From NCBI RefSeq assembly GCF_033343995.1, contig NZ_CP137573.1, positions 5,923,001 to 5,987,000 on the forward strand: DNA of 64,000 nt, in the 5' to 3' direction. Both the position numbers and the translations under genes were made by a program. This document shows positions 25,951-39,152 of this stretch, piece after piece. Below the pieces are notes generated by a model, which saw nothing but the letters and a program-made list of their open reading frames with translations, did not search any database and was not told the origin of the DNA. Every line of letters begins with the position of its first letter. The stretch's first letter is position 1. Source of the DNA: Streptomyces sp. HUAS YS2 (lineage in GTDB: Bacteria; Actinomycetota; Actinomycetes; Streptomycetales; Streptomycetaceae).

Positions 25951-27134
25951 CGGGCCGAGTCCGTCAGGGCCGCGTACGCCGACTCGTGGGCGCGGCGGCG
26001 TCGGGCGTCGTGGGCGAAGACCTCGTGGGCGACCTCGGCCAGGACGCCCGCCGGTGCGTGCAGGTCGAGCCGGCTCGCCTCCGCCACCTGCTTCGCCCAG
26101 TCCGCGGGCACCGCCGCCTCGCCCCGCAGCGCGCCGACGATCGCGCCCGCCATCGTCGCGATCGAGTCGCAGTCCCGGCCGTAGTTGACCGCGCCCAGCA
26201 CCGTACGCCGGTAGTCGCCGGCGCCGACCAGCAACATGCCCAGGGCGACCGGGAGTTCCTCGATCGCGTGCAGCCGGGACGGGCGCCGGGCACCCAGCGA
26301 CGGCGCCCGGTAGTCCGGGCCCACCGAGTCGAACGGCGCGACCGCCGCCCGCAGCGGCACCAGGGCCGACTCGAAGTCGGTGTGGCGTCCCGCCGTCTCC
26401 GCGACCGCCTCGATCGCCGCCGCCGTGCCGTCCTTCGCCAGGCGCAGCGCCGCGTCCACGACCGACCCCGGCGTCGCGCCCGGCGCGCACGCCGCGGCCA
26501 CCGCCGCCGCGAACACGCCCGCCGCCTCCCGCCCGTACGAGGACTGGTGCGCCCCGGCGACGTCCAGCGCCTCCGCGTACGCCGCCGCCGGGTTCGCCGC
26601 GTTGACCAGGCCCACCGGCGCCATGTACATCGCCGCACCGCAGTTGACGATGTTTCCGTTGCCGGCCTCGCGCGGATCGACGTGGCCGTAGTGCAGCCGC
26701 GCCACGATCCACTTCTCGGCGAGGAAGATCCGCTGGAGGGGCAGTGCCTCCGCCTCCAGTTCGGGGATCCACACCGGGCTCCCGACCAGCTCGGGGACCA
26801 GGTGGTCCGCCACCGCGTACGCGTCGAGGTGGTCGCGGACCTTCCCGTACACGCGGATCAGCGCGTGCGTCATCAAGGTGTCGTCGGTGACGTGCCCGTC
26901 GCCCTTGTGGTACGGGGCGATCGGGCGGGCGGTGCGCCACGCGTCGCCGTTCCAGGGGCCGACGACGCCGGTGATCCGCCCGCCGTGCCGCTCGAGGATC
27001 TGGTCGGGGGTGTAGCCCTCGACCGGGCCGCCGAGGGCGTCGCCCACGGCGGCGCCGACGAGGCTGCCGGTGATCCGGTCGTCGAGGGAGGGGCCGGGGG
27101 AGGGGACCAGGGGTGTGGGGGGTGTGGGTGCCAT
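25947..27134 (-). CDS. ADP-ribosylglycohydrolase family protein
   Basis: A 395-aa DraG-like protein. The catalytic metal motifs are intact: LDDRITGSLVGAAVGDALGG, the TDDT motif in HVTDDTLMTHALIR, and NYGRDCDSIATMAGAIVGAL. I chose ATG 27134 because the longer frame (ATG 27179) would read through the terminator hairpin of the preceding gene. A Pro-rich 20-residue leader precedes the domain. Unlike the other junctions of the operon, a 48-bp gap with a hairpin separates it from the upstream paralogue. Its stop overlaps the next paralogue's start by 4 bp. Confidence 0.9.
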   Translation of the reverse strand: MAPTPPTPLVPSPGPSLDDRITGSLVGAAVGDALGGPVEGYTPDQILERHGGRITGVVGPWNGDAWRTARPIAPYHKGDGHVTDDTLMTHALIRVYGKVRDHLDAYAVADHLVPELVGSPVWIPELEAEALPLQRIFLAEKWIVARLHYGHVDPREAGNGNIVNCGAAMYMAPVGLVNAANPAAAYAEALDVAGAHQSSYGREAAGVFAAAVAAACAPGATPGSVVDAALRLAKDGTAAAIEAVAETAGRHTDFESALVPLRAAVAPFDSVGPDYRAPSLGARRPSRLHAIEELPVALGMLLVGAGDYRRTVLGAVNYGRDCDSIATMAGAIVGALRGEAAVPADWAKQVAEASRLDLHAPAGVLAEVAHEVFAHDARRRRAHESAYAALTDSAR

Positions 27135-27150
27135 GAGGCGAATTGTCCAT

Positions 27151-27174
27151 CCCGGGGCCCCTGGTGGCCCCGGG
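27151..27174 (-). terminator. GC hairpin within the ADP-ribosylglycohydrolase operon
   Basis: CCCGGGGCC (27151-27159) pairs perfectly with GGCCCCGGG (27166-27174) around a 6-nt loop. It lies in the only intergenic gap of the seven-gene operon, between the second and third paralogues. There is no T-tract, so it may attenuate or stabilise mRNA rather than terminate fully. Confidence 0.5.
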
Positions 27175-27182
27175 AACACGCC

Positions 27183-28454
27183 CTAGTGGTCCCGGCCGAG
27201 CCGGGCGTACGCGAGGAGTTGGGACAGCTCCACCAGATCCGTGCCCGCGAGCCGCGGCAGCGCGCAGCCCGCGAGCGTCCGGCACGCGTCCCGCCAGGTC
27301 GCCGGGAGCGACGCGGCCCCGCCGAGCGCGCCGGTCAGCGCGCCCGCGAGGGCCGGCGCGGAGTCCGCGACGCGCGACAGGCACGCCGCCGCCGGTACCG
27401 CGGCGGACGCCTCGCCGCGCGCGGCGGTGGCCAGCGCGAGGGCGACCGGCACGGTCTCCGCGGCCGCGATGCCGTAGCTGTAGACGTGGTCGACGATCTG
27501 GTGCTCCAGCAGCGGGACGAGCTCGAACGCGGTCGCCGCGTCGCGGGCCATCTTCACGGCGTGCCGGCCGTTGCGCCCGATCTCGGTGCTGGACGGGAGC
27601 TGTTCGAGCGCGGCGTCGACCGCGGCGTCGACGGGCGCGCCGCCGAGCGCCGCCGCGACCGCGGCCGCCATCGCGCGGGCGCCGTGGACGCCGTCGCCGT
27701 CCTGCGTGTACCGCGCGTCGAACTCGGCGAGCTCGGCGGCGGCCGACGGGTCGCCGGGGTGGACGAGCGCGAGGACGGTGGCGCGGACGCAGGCGGCATC
27801 GTCGAAGTAGTGCGGGTTGTCGTGACCGGTGGCGGGCGGGCGCAACCCCGTGGCCAGATTGCCGAGTCCGGCCCGTACGGAGATCCGGGCGCGCAGCGGC
27901 AGCACCGCCGACTCGACCTCGGGCGCGCGGTCCGCGGCGGCGGCCACCTGGCCGGCCAGGGAGTTCCAGGCCAGGTCGACGGCGGCGCGCAGCCGGTGCG
28001 CGGGGGCGAGCCCGCGGAACAGCGGGCCGCCGGCGGCGAGCACCGCCTCTGCGGTGAACACCGCCCACTCGGCGTCGTCGGAGGGGCCGAGGCGGAGCGG
28101 CTCGGGGGGCTGGTTGAGGGCGATGGGGACGGGCAGCGTGGTGGTCGCGTTCTGCTCGGCGAAGGTGTCGAGTTCGCGGGTGAGGCGCCGGGTCCATTCG
28201 GGCATCCGGGCGGCCCGGTGCCGGGCGGCCGGCCAGCCCGCGGCGTCGCCCGCGGCGATGCCGAGCAGCAGCCCCTCGATCCGGTCCGTGCCGAGCGCGA
28301 CCGGTGCTGCGGCGACCACCGGGACCGGGACGACCCCAGGTCCCGCGAGTCCGAGCGCGTCCGTCTCCCGCGCCGGTGCCCACGCGCCGCCCGCGGCGGG
28401 CATCACGGTCTCGGCCGTGCCGTACGTCCTGTGCGTCGGGTCCGTCGTCGTCAT
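27183..28454 (-). CDS. ADP-ribosylglycohydrolase family protein, degenerate metal site
   Basis: A 423-aa paralogue with an Ala/Pro/Val-rich N-terminal extension of about 55 residues before IEGLLLGIAAGDAAGWPAAR. The first metal motif reads SDDAEWAVFTAEA, with Ala where the paralogues have Thr (DDT). The second reads SRVADSAPALAGALTGALGG where the others have GRDADTT or GRDCDS, so one acidic ligand is replaced by Val. It may be catalytically weak, a binding subunit, or specialised. It overlaps the first gene of the operon by 4 bp. Confidence 0.85.
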   Translation of the reverse strand: MTTTDPTHRTYGTAETVMPAAGGAWAPARETDALGLAGPGVVPVPVVAAAPVALGTDRIEGLLLGIAAGDAAGWPAARHRAARMPEWTRRLTRELDTFAEQNATTTLPVPIALNQPPEPLRLGPSDDAEWAVFTAEAVLAAGGPLFRGLAPAHRLRAAVDLAWNSLAGQVAAAADRAPEVESAVLPLRARISVRAGLGNLATGLRPPATGHDNPHYFDDAACVRATVLALVHPGDPSAAAELAEFDARYTQDGDGVHGARAMAAAVAAALGGAPVDAAVDAALEQLPSSTEIGRNGRHAVKMARDAATAFELVPLLEHQIVDHVYSYGIAAAETVPVALALATAARGEASAAVPAAACLSRVADSAPALAGALTGALGGAASLPATWRDACRTLAGCALPRLAGTDLVELSQLLAYARLGRDH

Positions 28455-29449
28455 GCGGCCTCCTCCTCGTCCGGGGTCAGCAGGTCGGCGATGTCCAGCA
28501 CGTGATAGCCGCGCATCGAGGGCAGGCAGCTGCCGGCCACCGGGGCGATCGCGGAGCCCCACTCCTCCGGGATGGCGGCCGCGCCGCTGCTCGCGCCGGC
28601 GAGGGCGCCGGCCACCGCGGCCGTCGTGTCCGCGTCGCGGCCCATGTTGACCGCGGTCAGGACCGCCGTACGGAAGTCCCCGCGGGCCGCCGCGTACGCG
28701 CCGAACGCCAGCGCGACCGCCTCCGGGGCCAGATCCGTCCACGGGTAGCCGCCGATCACGACGGCCGAGCGGACGGTCCGTTCGCGGATCAGCGGGTCCG
28801 GCTGGAGGCGCTGCGCGGCGACGACCGCGCGGCGCATGGAGCGGGCCGTCCACGAATCCATCGGGACCACCGACAGCGCCGCCGCGATCACCGACGTCAC
28901 CGACGCGCCGGTCATCGCCGCCGCGACGCCCGCCGCGACCGCCTGGCCGCCGTAGATGCCCTCGCCGTCGTGGCTGACGCTGCCGTCGATGGCGACGAGC
29001 CGGGCCGCCTCCGCCGGGCGGCCCGCCGCGAACACCCCGAACGGGGCGGCCCGCATGGCCAGTCCGTCGCTCCACGCGTGCCGGTGCTGCGCCGAGATGG
29101 GCGCGGCGAGACCGCGCCGCAGGTTCTCCAGGGTGCCCCGCTCGCTGAAACCCGCCCCGCGGAACGGCCCCTCGTCCAGGTCCGCGATCCAGTGGTGCCA
29201 GGCGCGCTCGACATGGGACACGGTCAGCGCCGAACCGTGCCGGGCGAGCAGCAGTCCCGAGAAGATCGCGTACTCGGTGTCGTCCGTCCCCGCCGGAGCG
29301 TCCGTCACGAAGCCCTCGATCCTGCCCCATCGGCGGCGGATCTCCGAGGGCCGCATGTTCTCGGCGGGCGCCCCGAGGGCGTCACCGACCGCGAGGCCGA
29401 GCAGCGCACCGCGGGCGCGCTCGCGCAGATCGCATGCAATCGTCACCAT
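28451..29449 (-). CDS. ADP-ribosylglycohydrolase family protein (first gene of operon)
   Basis: A compact 332-aa DraG-like protein without extensions. It shows RERARGALLGLAVGDALGAPAE, the metal motif GTDDTEYAIFSGLLLAR, HDGEGIYGGQAVAAGVAAAM and NMGRDADTTAAVAGALAGASSG, all intact. It is predicted to hydrolyse an N- or O-ribosidic bond with Mg2+. As the first gene of the seven-gene operon it is divergent from the VIT1 gene across a 228-bp promoter region. Its 3' end overlaps the next paralogue by 4 bp. Confidence 0.9.
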   Translation of the reverse strand: MVTIACDLRERARGALLGLAVGDALGAPAENMRPSEIRRRWGRIEGFVTDAPAGTDDTEYAIFSGLLLARHGSALTVSHVERAWHHWIADLDEGPFRGAGFSERGTLENLRRGLAAPISAQHRHAWSDGLAMRAAPFGVFAAGRPAEAARLVAIDGSVSHDGEGIYGGQAVAAGVAAAMTGASVTSVIAAALSVVPMDSWTARSMRRAVVAAQRLQPDPLIRERTVRSAVVIGGYPWTDLAPEAVALAFGAYAAARGDFRTAVLTAVNMGRDADTTAAVAGALAGASSGAAAIPEEWGSAIAPVAGSCLPSMRGYHVLDIADLLTPDEEEAA

Positions 29450-29559
29450 CTCGCTCGCCTTTCACGTGCATCGATCCGATTCCTCGATGTCTGCCACGTG
29501 CGCGTCCCGGTCTGTCGGAGAAACGGCTCTGTCACCCGGCTGACACCCCTCCGCAGCAG

Positions 29560-29578
29560 TCAGGTGGGCCTTACTAAG
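29560..29578. promoter_or_regulatory. Candidate iron box upstream of the VIT1-family gene
   Basis: TCAGGTGGGCCTTACTAAG matches the DtxR/IdeR/DmdR iron-box consensus (TTAGGTTAGGCTAACCTAA) at 11 of 19 positions, including the AGGT core. It lies about 100 bp upstream of a VIT1/CCC1 transporter, a family that stores iron or manganese. The match is moderate, so this is a suggestion. Confidence 0.33.
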
Positions 29579-29677
29579 TACGGCCTGCCTTGCTGGCGAG
29601 CCCCTTACATAGCGCGTATTTTCGAGGTGTCGAGGGGCGGCGGGTGAGCCAACCCGCCGGAAACACAGGGGAGAAGC

Positions 29678-30406
29678 ATGTCCATCATCGAGACCGAGGC
29701 GCCGCTCCACGAGGCGCACCGCGACAACCACACCCACCGTGACGTCAACGGCGGTTGGCTGCGTCCCGCGGTCTTCGGGGCGATGGACGGACTGGTCTCC
29801 AACCTCGCGCTGATGACCGGCGTCGCGGGCGGCGCGGTCTCCCAGCAGACCATCGTCATCACCGGACTTGCCGGACTCGCCGCGGGCGCCTTCTCGATGG
29901 CAGCCGGCGAATACACCTCCGTCGCCTCGCAGCGCGAGCTCGTCGAGGCCGAACTCGACGTCGAGCGGCGGCAGTTGCGCAAGCACCCGATCGACGAGAT
30001 GGAGGAGCTGGCCGCCCTGTACGTGTCCCGGGGCGTCGAGCCCGCGCTCGCCCGCGAGGTCGCGATGCAGCTCTCCCGCGACCCGGAGCAGGCGCTGGAG
30101 ATCCACGCCCGCGAGGAGCTGGGCATCGACCCGGACGACCTGCCGTCGCCGACCGTCGCCGCGGTGTCCTCGTTCGCCTCGTTCGCGCTCGGTGCGCTGC
30201 TGCCGGTCCTGCCGTACCTGCTCGGCGCCACCGCCCTGTGGCCGGCCGTGCTGCTCGCGCTGCTCGGGCTGTTCGCCTGCGGCGCGCTGGTGGCCCGGGT
30301 CACCGCCCGCAGCTGGTGGTTCAGCGGCCTGCGCCAGCTCGTGCTGGGCGGAGCCGCGGCGGCCGTCACGTACGGGCTCGGCATGGCCTTCGGCGCGGTG
30401 CTCTGA
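29678..30406 (+). CDS. VIT1/CCC1 family metal transporter
   Basis: A 242-aa membrane protein of the vacuolar-iron-transporter family, which exports Fe2+/Mn2+ from the cytosol. The signature NGGWLRPAVFGAMDGLVSNLALMTGVAGG is followed by AAGAFSMAAGEYTSVASQRE, a cytoplasmic Glu/Arg-rich metal-binding loop (VEAELDVERRQLRKHPIDEMEEL), and three C-terminal helices. A good ribosome-binding site (GGGGAGAAG) precedes ATG 29678. It stands alone, with a terminator downstream and a candidate iron box upstream. Confidence 0.9.
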   Translation: MSIIETEAPLHEAHRDNHTHRDVNGGWLRPAVFGAMDGLVSNLALMTGVAGGAVSQQTIVITGLAGLAAGAFSMAAGEYTSVASQRELVEAELDVERRQLRKHPIDEMEELAALYVSRGVEPALAREVAMQLSRDPEQALEIHAREELGIDPDDLPSPTVAAVSSFASFALGALLPVLPYLLGATALWPAVLLALLGLFACGALVARVTARSWWFSGLRQLVLGGAAAAVTYGLGMAFGAVL

Positions 30407-30458
30407 CCCGTACGGACGGCCGAACGGATTCGCCCCCGTAGGACCCCTACTGCCCGGT

Positions 30459-30484
30459 ACGCCCCCGCCTCGCTGCGGGGGCGT
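30459..30484 (+). terminator. Terminator after the VIT1-family gene
   Basis: ACGCCCCCGC (30459-30468) pairs perfectly with GCGGGGGCGT (30475-30484) around CTCGCT, followed by TCTGTGT. Confidence 0.82.
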
Positions 30485-30591
30485 TCTGTGTATCGGTGCA
30501 GGTCAGCGGCGTCTCGGCGCGCTGTGACATATGTCCCTGTGCGGATTCCGCAGCTCGGTGAGACACTATGCACAGCTCAACATACGTAGCC

Positions 30592-30618
30592 ATTACCCGG
30601 CGGTTTCGAATGCATGAC
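30592..30618 (-). promoter_or_regulatory. GlnR-box-like element upstream of gltB
   Basis: Read on the minus strand the sequence is GTCAT-N6-GAAAC-N6-GTAAT. It reproduces three successive half-sites of the Streptomyces GlnR pattern (gTnAc-n6-GaAAc, repeated) with exact 6-bp spacing. The GAAAC half-site is perfect. It lies about 280 bp upstream of the gltB start. Confidence 0.45.
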
Positions 30619-30819
30619 CACCGGGCATGAGCCGTAGGCGCCGCGAGCAATGAAGCTCGCTCTTCGCGACGAGTCGCCGAAGACCCCGGACACAACCGAT
30701 CTCTTCTCGATCTCCTCAGCAAAAACGCCATCGAAGCACCCCTGGAACATCCTTCATCGCATCCCGCGGTGTCCGCATGCTGGAATGAGCTATCCGCTTC
30801 CCGAGAAGCCAGCCATCAT

Positions 30820-30835
30820 GTAACCTGCACGAAAT
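30820..30835 (+). promoter_or_regulatory. Second GlnR-box-like element near gltB
   Basis: GTAAC-N6-GAAAT, a one-unit match to the gTnAc-n6-GaAAc pattern, is 63 bp upstream of the gltB ATG. It has only a single half-site pair, so it is weaker than the element at 30592-30618. Confidence 0.38.
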
Positions 30836-30897
30836 TTCGCGGAGGGCCAACGTCGTCCCTCGGCACTGCACATGCCACGACGACGACGGGAGAGCCG

Positions 30898-35452
<4,555 letters not shown>

Positions 35453-35460
<8 letters not shown>

Positions 35461-36913
35461 CCCCAAGGGCTTCCTGACCACCGGGCGCGAGGTCGCCGAG
35501 ACCCGCCCCGTGGGCGAGCGCGTCAAGGACTGGAACGAGGTCTACGTTCCCGGCTCCCTGCTGCCGATCATCAGCAAGCAGGCCGGCCGCTGCATGGACT
35601 GCGGCATCCCGTTCTGCCACAACGGCTGCCCGCTCGGGAACCTCATCCCCGAGTGGAACGACTACGCCTACCGCGAGGACTGGTCGCAGGCGTCCGAGCG
35701 GCTGCACGCCACCAACAACTTCCCGGAGTTCACCGGGCGGCTGTGCCCGGCGCCGTGCGAGTCCGCGTGCGTGCTCGGCATCAACCAGCCGGCCGTCACC
35801 ATCAAGAACGTCGAGGTCTCCATCATCGACAAGGCGTGGGACGGCGGCGACGTCAAGCCGCAGGCCCCCGAGCGCCTGTCCGGCAAGACCGCCGCGGTCA
35901 TCGGCTCGGGCCCGGCGGGTCTCGCCGCCGCCCAGCAGCTGACCCGGGCCGGCCACACCGTGGTCGTGTACGAGCGTGCCGACCGCATCGGCGGCCTGCT
36001 GCGCTACGGCATCCCCGAGTTCAAGATGGAGAAGCGGCACATCAACCGCCGCATCGAGCAGATGCGCGCGGAGGGTACCAAGTTCCGCACCGGCGTCGAG
36101 GTCGGCCGCGACGTGACGGCGACGGACCTGCGCAAGCGGTTCGACGCGGTGGTCATCGCCGCGGGCGCCACCACCGCTCGTGACCTGCCCGTCCCGGGCC
36201 GGGAGTTGAACGGCATCCACCAGGCGATGGAGTACCTGCCGCTCGCCAACAAGGTCGTCGAGGGCGACTTCGTGACCTCGCCGATCACGGCCGAGGGCAA
36301 GCACGTCGTGGTCATCGGCGGCGGCGACACCGGCGCGGACTGCGTGGGCACCGCCCACCGCCAGGGCGCGGCCTCGGTCACCCAGCTGGAGATCATGCCG
36401 CGGCCGGGCGAGGAGCGGAACGCGGGCCAGCCGTGGCCGACCTTCCCGATGCTGTACAAGGTCACCTCGGCGCACGAGGAGGGCGGCGAGCGGGTCTACT
36501 CCGTCTCCACCACCCACTTCGAGGGCGACGAGGACGGCAACGTCCAGTTCCTGAACCTGGTCGAGGTCGAGTTCGTCGACGGCAAGCTGACCCAGAAGCC
36601 GGGCACGGAGCGCAGGATCCCCGCGCAGCTCGTCACCCTGGCGATGGGCTTCACCGGCACGGACGTCGAGAACGGTCTGGTCGCACAGTTCGGTCTGGAC
36701 CTGGACGAGCGCGGTAACATCGCCCGTGACGCGGACTTCGCCACCAACGTCGATGGCGTGTTCGTCGCCGGCGACGCGGGTCGCGGTCAGTCGCTGATCG
36801 TGTGGGCGATCGCCGAGGGCCGCTCGGCGGCCCGCGGTGTGGATCGCTTCCTGACCGGCGCCAGCGACCTGCCGGCCCCGATCCGCCCGACGGACCGTTC
36901 CCTGACGGTCTGA
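35453..36913 (+). CDS. gltD: Glutamate synthase small subunit
   Basis: A 486-aa NADPH-oxidising subunit that passes electrons to GltB. The N-terminal iron-sulphur cysteines lie in CMDCGIPFCHNGCPLGN and CPAPCESACVLGI. The FAD dinucleotide fold is AVIGSGPAGLAAAQQL and the NADPH fold HVVVIGGGDTGADCVGTA. VFVAGDAGRGQSLIVWAI is near the C-terminus. ATG 35453 lies inside the gltB 3' end, so the subunits are coupled. Confidence 0.97.
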
Positions 36914-37026
36914 CGCACCACCCCCTGAATGTCCCGTACAACGACGTACGGAACTACGCGGCGCTCGCCCTGTCCCCGACCGGACTCTGGACGAGCGCCG
37001 CGGTTCTTGTCGGCGCGGGTTCGGGC

Positions 37027-38883
37027 TCAGGCTGCCGTGCGGCGCCTGAGGGCGTAGAAGGCGATGCCGCCGAGCAGGAGGACCCCGGCGCCGACACCGG
37101 CCGGCAGCGCGAGTTTCTCCAGAGGCGAGTCCTCGTGCTTCGCGGCCGTCGTGGTGCCGCCGTTCCCGTTCGTACCGGGCCGCGAGGGGCCCTGGGCGGC
37201 GTCGTCACCGAAGGAGAACACCGGGCCGTTTCCGGAGCGGGGTGTGCCGGAGATGTCCACGGTCAGCGAGATCGGTACGACGAGGCCCTTCGCCCTGGCG
37301 TCCGGCTCGGCGATCTGCGCCTGGATGTAGTACGTGCCGGGCACGTCGTAGCCCTTGGGGTCGGAGCTCTTCGCGCCGTCCTGCTCGGTGATCTCCCAGG
37401 GTCCGCAGACCCGCTCGATGTGCCCGCGCCTGCCCGTGAGGAGCTCGGTGGAGTCGTTCTTCTCGTTGCACTGCGTCGACTCGCGCTGGGCGTTGTAGAC
37501 GTCGAGGTTCCACCCGGTCGTGCCGCCGGTGTTCGGGAAGTCGGCCGGGATGTCCACGCCGGCCCTGACCGTCAGTTTCTGGCCCGCCTTCAGCTCCACC
37601 CGCCAGAAGGGGGCCTCACCGACGGCGATGGACTGCCGGTGGGTGCCCGGTCCGATGGGGGTGGCGCTGTTGAAGGAGAAGCCGCCCTCGGCGTCGGCTC
37701 CGGTGCGGGGCTTCGGGGTCGGCGCGCCGGCCGCCCGGGTCGTCCTGTCGGCGATGCCGACGAGCAGCTCGACGGGCATCGGCTTGTCGCCGGAATCGGT
37801 CACGTCGTTCTCGACCATGATGCAGCCGACGTCGCCCGGCGCGGGCTTCTCGTTGTCCGATCCGGGCTTGCTGCGGCCTCCGGTGGTGATGACGTTCGCC
37901 CACCCCATCGACTGCTCGAACTCCCGAAGCCAGGCGCGGGGTTCACCGTCGCCCGGAGGGCCGGCCGCGACGGTGATGAGGGAACCGCGACCGTACCCCT
38001 CCTCGGCGACGGCGGTGGCGCTCACCTGGAGCAGCTGGTCCGGCCGCTTCTTGACGCGGTAGTAGAGGTCACGCCCACCGGTGAACCTGTCCAGGTACTG
38101 GCCGGGCGTGACCAGAGGAGCGTCCTGGCAGCCGGTCAGGGAGCCCGCGACCGGCCTTCCGGTGGCGTGATAGGTCCGCCACGCCTTGCGGAACAGGGCG
38201 CCCAGGTCGGCCGTCAGCGAGTCGGCGTCGTCGGCGTCGGCGTACGACCCGCCGGTCACCTTCGCGATGCACTTCAGCTGCGCACGCGCCGAGGAGGGCG
38301 TCCTGAACCCGACCACGTCCACGGCGAGGTCGATGCCCTGGGCCTTGAGCTCGCGGGCCACCTCGCACGGAGGCGGCGGCGCACAGGTGTCGTCACCGTC
38401 CGAGACCAGGATGATGCGGCGCTCGCCTTTCGCGCCGAGGTCCTCGGCGGCTGCGCGGAGCGAGACGCCGATCGGGGTGAACCCGACCGCCTTGAAGCCG
38501 GCGACCCGCTTCTTGGCTGCGGCACGCGCCGGCCGGTCCATCGGAGAGACCGGCAGGACCTGCTGCGTGTCGGCGCAGCCTCGCTTCTTGTCCTCTCCGG
38601 GGTACGTGGCGCCGTAGACGCGCAGCCCCAGCGGGGCCTCCTCGGGGGCCGTGTCGATGATCCGGGTGACCGCCTGCTTGGCGGCGGCGAGCCGGGTCTC
38701 GCCGCCGGCGTCGTTCTCGTTCATCGACCCGGACAGGTCGAGAACCAGGTCGATCCGGGCGGACTCGGGGGTCTCGGGGGCCGCGGGGGAGGCGCTCGCG
38801 GTCGCCATCGGCGACAGGAGCGCGCCGAGCAGCAGCACGGAAACGGCCGCGAGCGCGCGTCGTCGGCGTGGTCTCGGGTACAT
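37027..38883 (-). CDS. Secreted, C-terminally anchored VWA-domain protein
   Basis: A 618-aa protein. It has an Arg-rich signal peptide (RPRRRRALAAVSVLLLGALL, cleavage near ATASA) and a von Willebrand factor A domain at about 43-235 with a complete MIDAS (LVLDLSGSMNEND, GVSLRAAAED, LVSDGDDTCAPPP). A long extracellular region of unknown fold follows. The C-terminus has an Asn/Gly/Thr linker and one transmembrane helix (LPAGVGAGVLLLGGIAFYAL) ending in RRRTAA. It probably binds a ligand or partner outside the cell through a divalent metal. It stands alone, convergent with gltD. Confidence 0.88.
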   Translation of the reverse strand: MYPRPRRRRALAAVSVLLLGALLSPMATASASPAAPETPESARIDLVLDLSGSMNENDAGGETRLAAAKQAVTRIIDTAPEEAPLGLRVYGATYPGEDKKRGCADTQQVLPVSPMDRPARAAAKKRVAGFKAVGFTPIGVSLRAAAEDLGAKGERRIILVSDGDDTCAPPPPCEVARELKAQGIDLAVDVVGFRTPSSARAQLKCIAKVTGGSYADADDADSLTADLGALFRKAWRTYHATGRPVAGSLTGCQDAPLVTPGQYLDRFTGGRDLYYRVKKRPDQLLQVSATAVAEEGYGRGSLITVAAGPPGDGEPRAWLREFEQSMGWANVITTGGRSKPGSDNEKPAPGDVGCIMVENDVTDSGDKPMPVELLVGIADRTTRAAGAPTPKPRTGADAEGGFSFNSATPIGPGTHRQSIAVGEAPFWRVELKAGQKLTVRAGVDIPADFPNTGGTTGWNLDVYNAQRESTQCNEKNDSTELLTGRRGHIERVCGPWEITEQDGAKSSDPKGYDVPGTYYIQAQIAEPDARAKGLVVPISLTVDISGTPRSGNGPVFSFGDDAAQGPSRPGTNGNGGTTTAAKHEDSPLEKLALPAGVGAGVLLLGGIAFYALRRRTAA

Positions 38884-39052
38884 GAAGGTGATCTCCAGGA
38901 AGCTTGTGCGGGGCGAACTCGACTCCTATGACGATGTGCAGATGCGAATGGTTCCGCAAGTCGAGGAGGTCGCGAAGTCCTGGCGCTTCGCGTAGTTCTG
39001 ATGTGTCGGGGTGAGGTAATCGTCTCGATCGCAACCGAAATCGAGGCAAAGG

Positions 39053-39089
39053 CGAAGGCCGGCGGCGGGGACTACGCTGCCGGCCTTCG
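39053..39089. terminator. Strong hairpin in a divergent intergenic region
   Basis: CGAAGGCCGGCGGC (39053-39066) pairs with GCTGCCGGCCTTCG (39076-39089), one G-U pair, around a 9-nt loop. It lies between the divergent VWA and superinfection-immunity genes, where a terminator has no obvious client. It could be a leader element or mark a lost or very small gene. The 269-bp region otherwise shows nothing I recognise. Confidence 0.5.
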
Positions 39090-39152
39090 GGGCGGACAGG
39101 GTGGGCCTTTGGTGGTATGGCCTTTCGAGGGGCCGCCGCCTAACGTCTTGGC

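Larger units (their letters stand above)
30407..30897. other. 491-bp VIT1-gltB intergenic region
   Basis: No credible gene lies here. It holds the VIT1 terminator (30459-30484), then about 350 bp of comparatively AT-rich DNA that is probably the gltB promoter and leader, with two GlnR-box-like sequences (listed separately). The many C-to-T-poor stretches and short hairpins such as GAGC-AAT-GAAGCTC were examined. No known riboswitch class was recognised. Confidence 0.6.

Noticed and set aside
30407..30897. A glutamine or other known riboswitch before gltB
   Set aside because: No known riboswitch class could be recognised by eye in the leader; only protein-binding-site-like repeats were visible.
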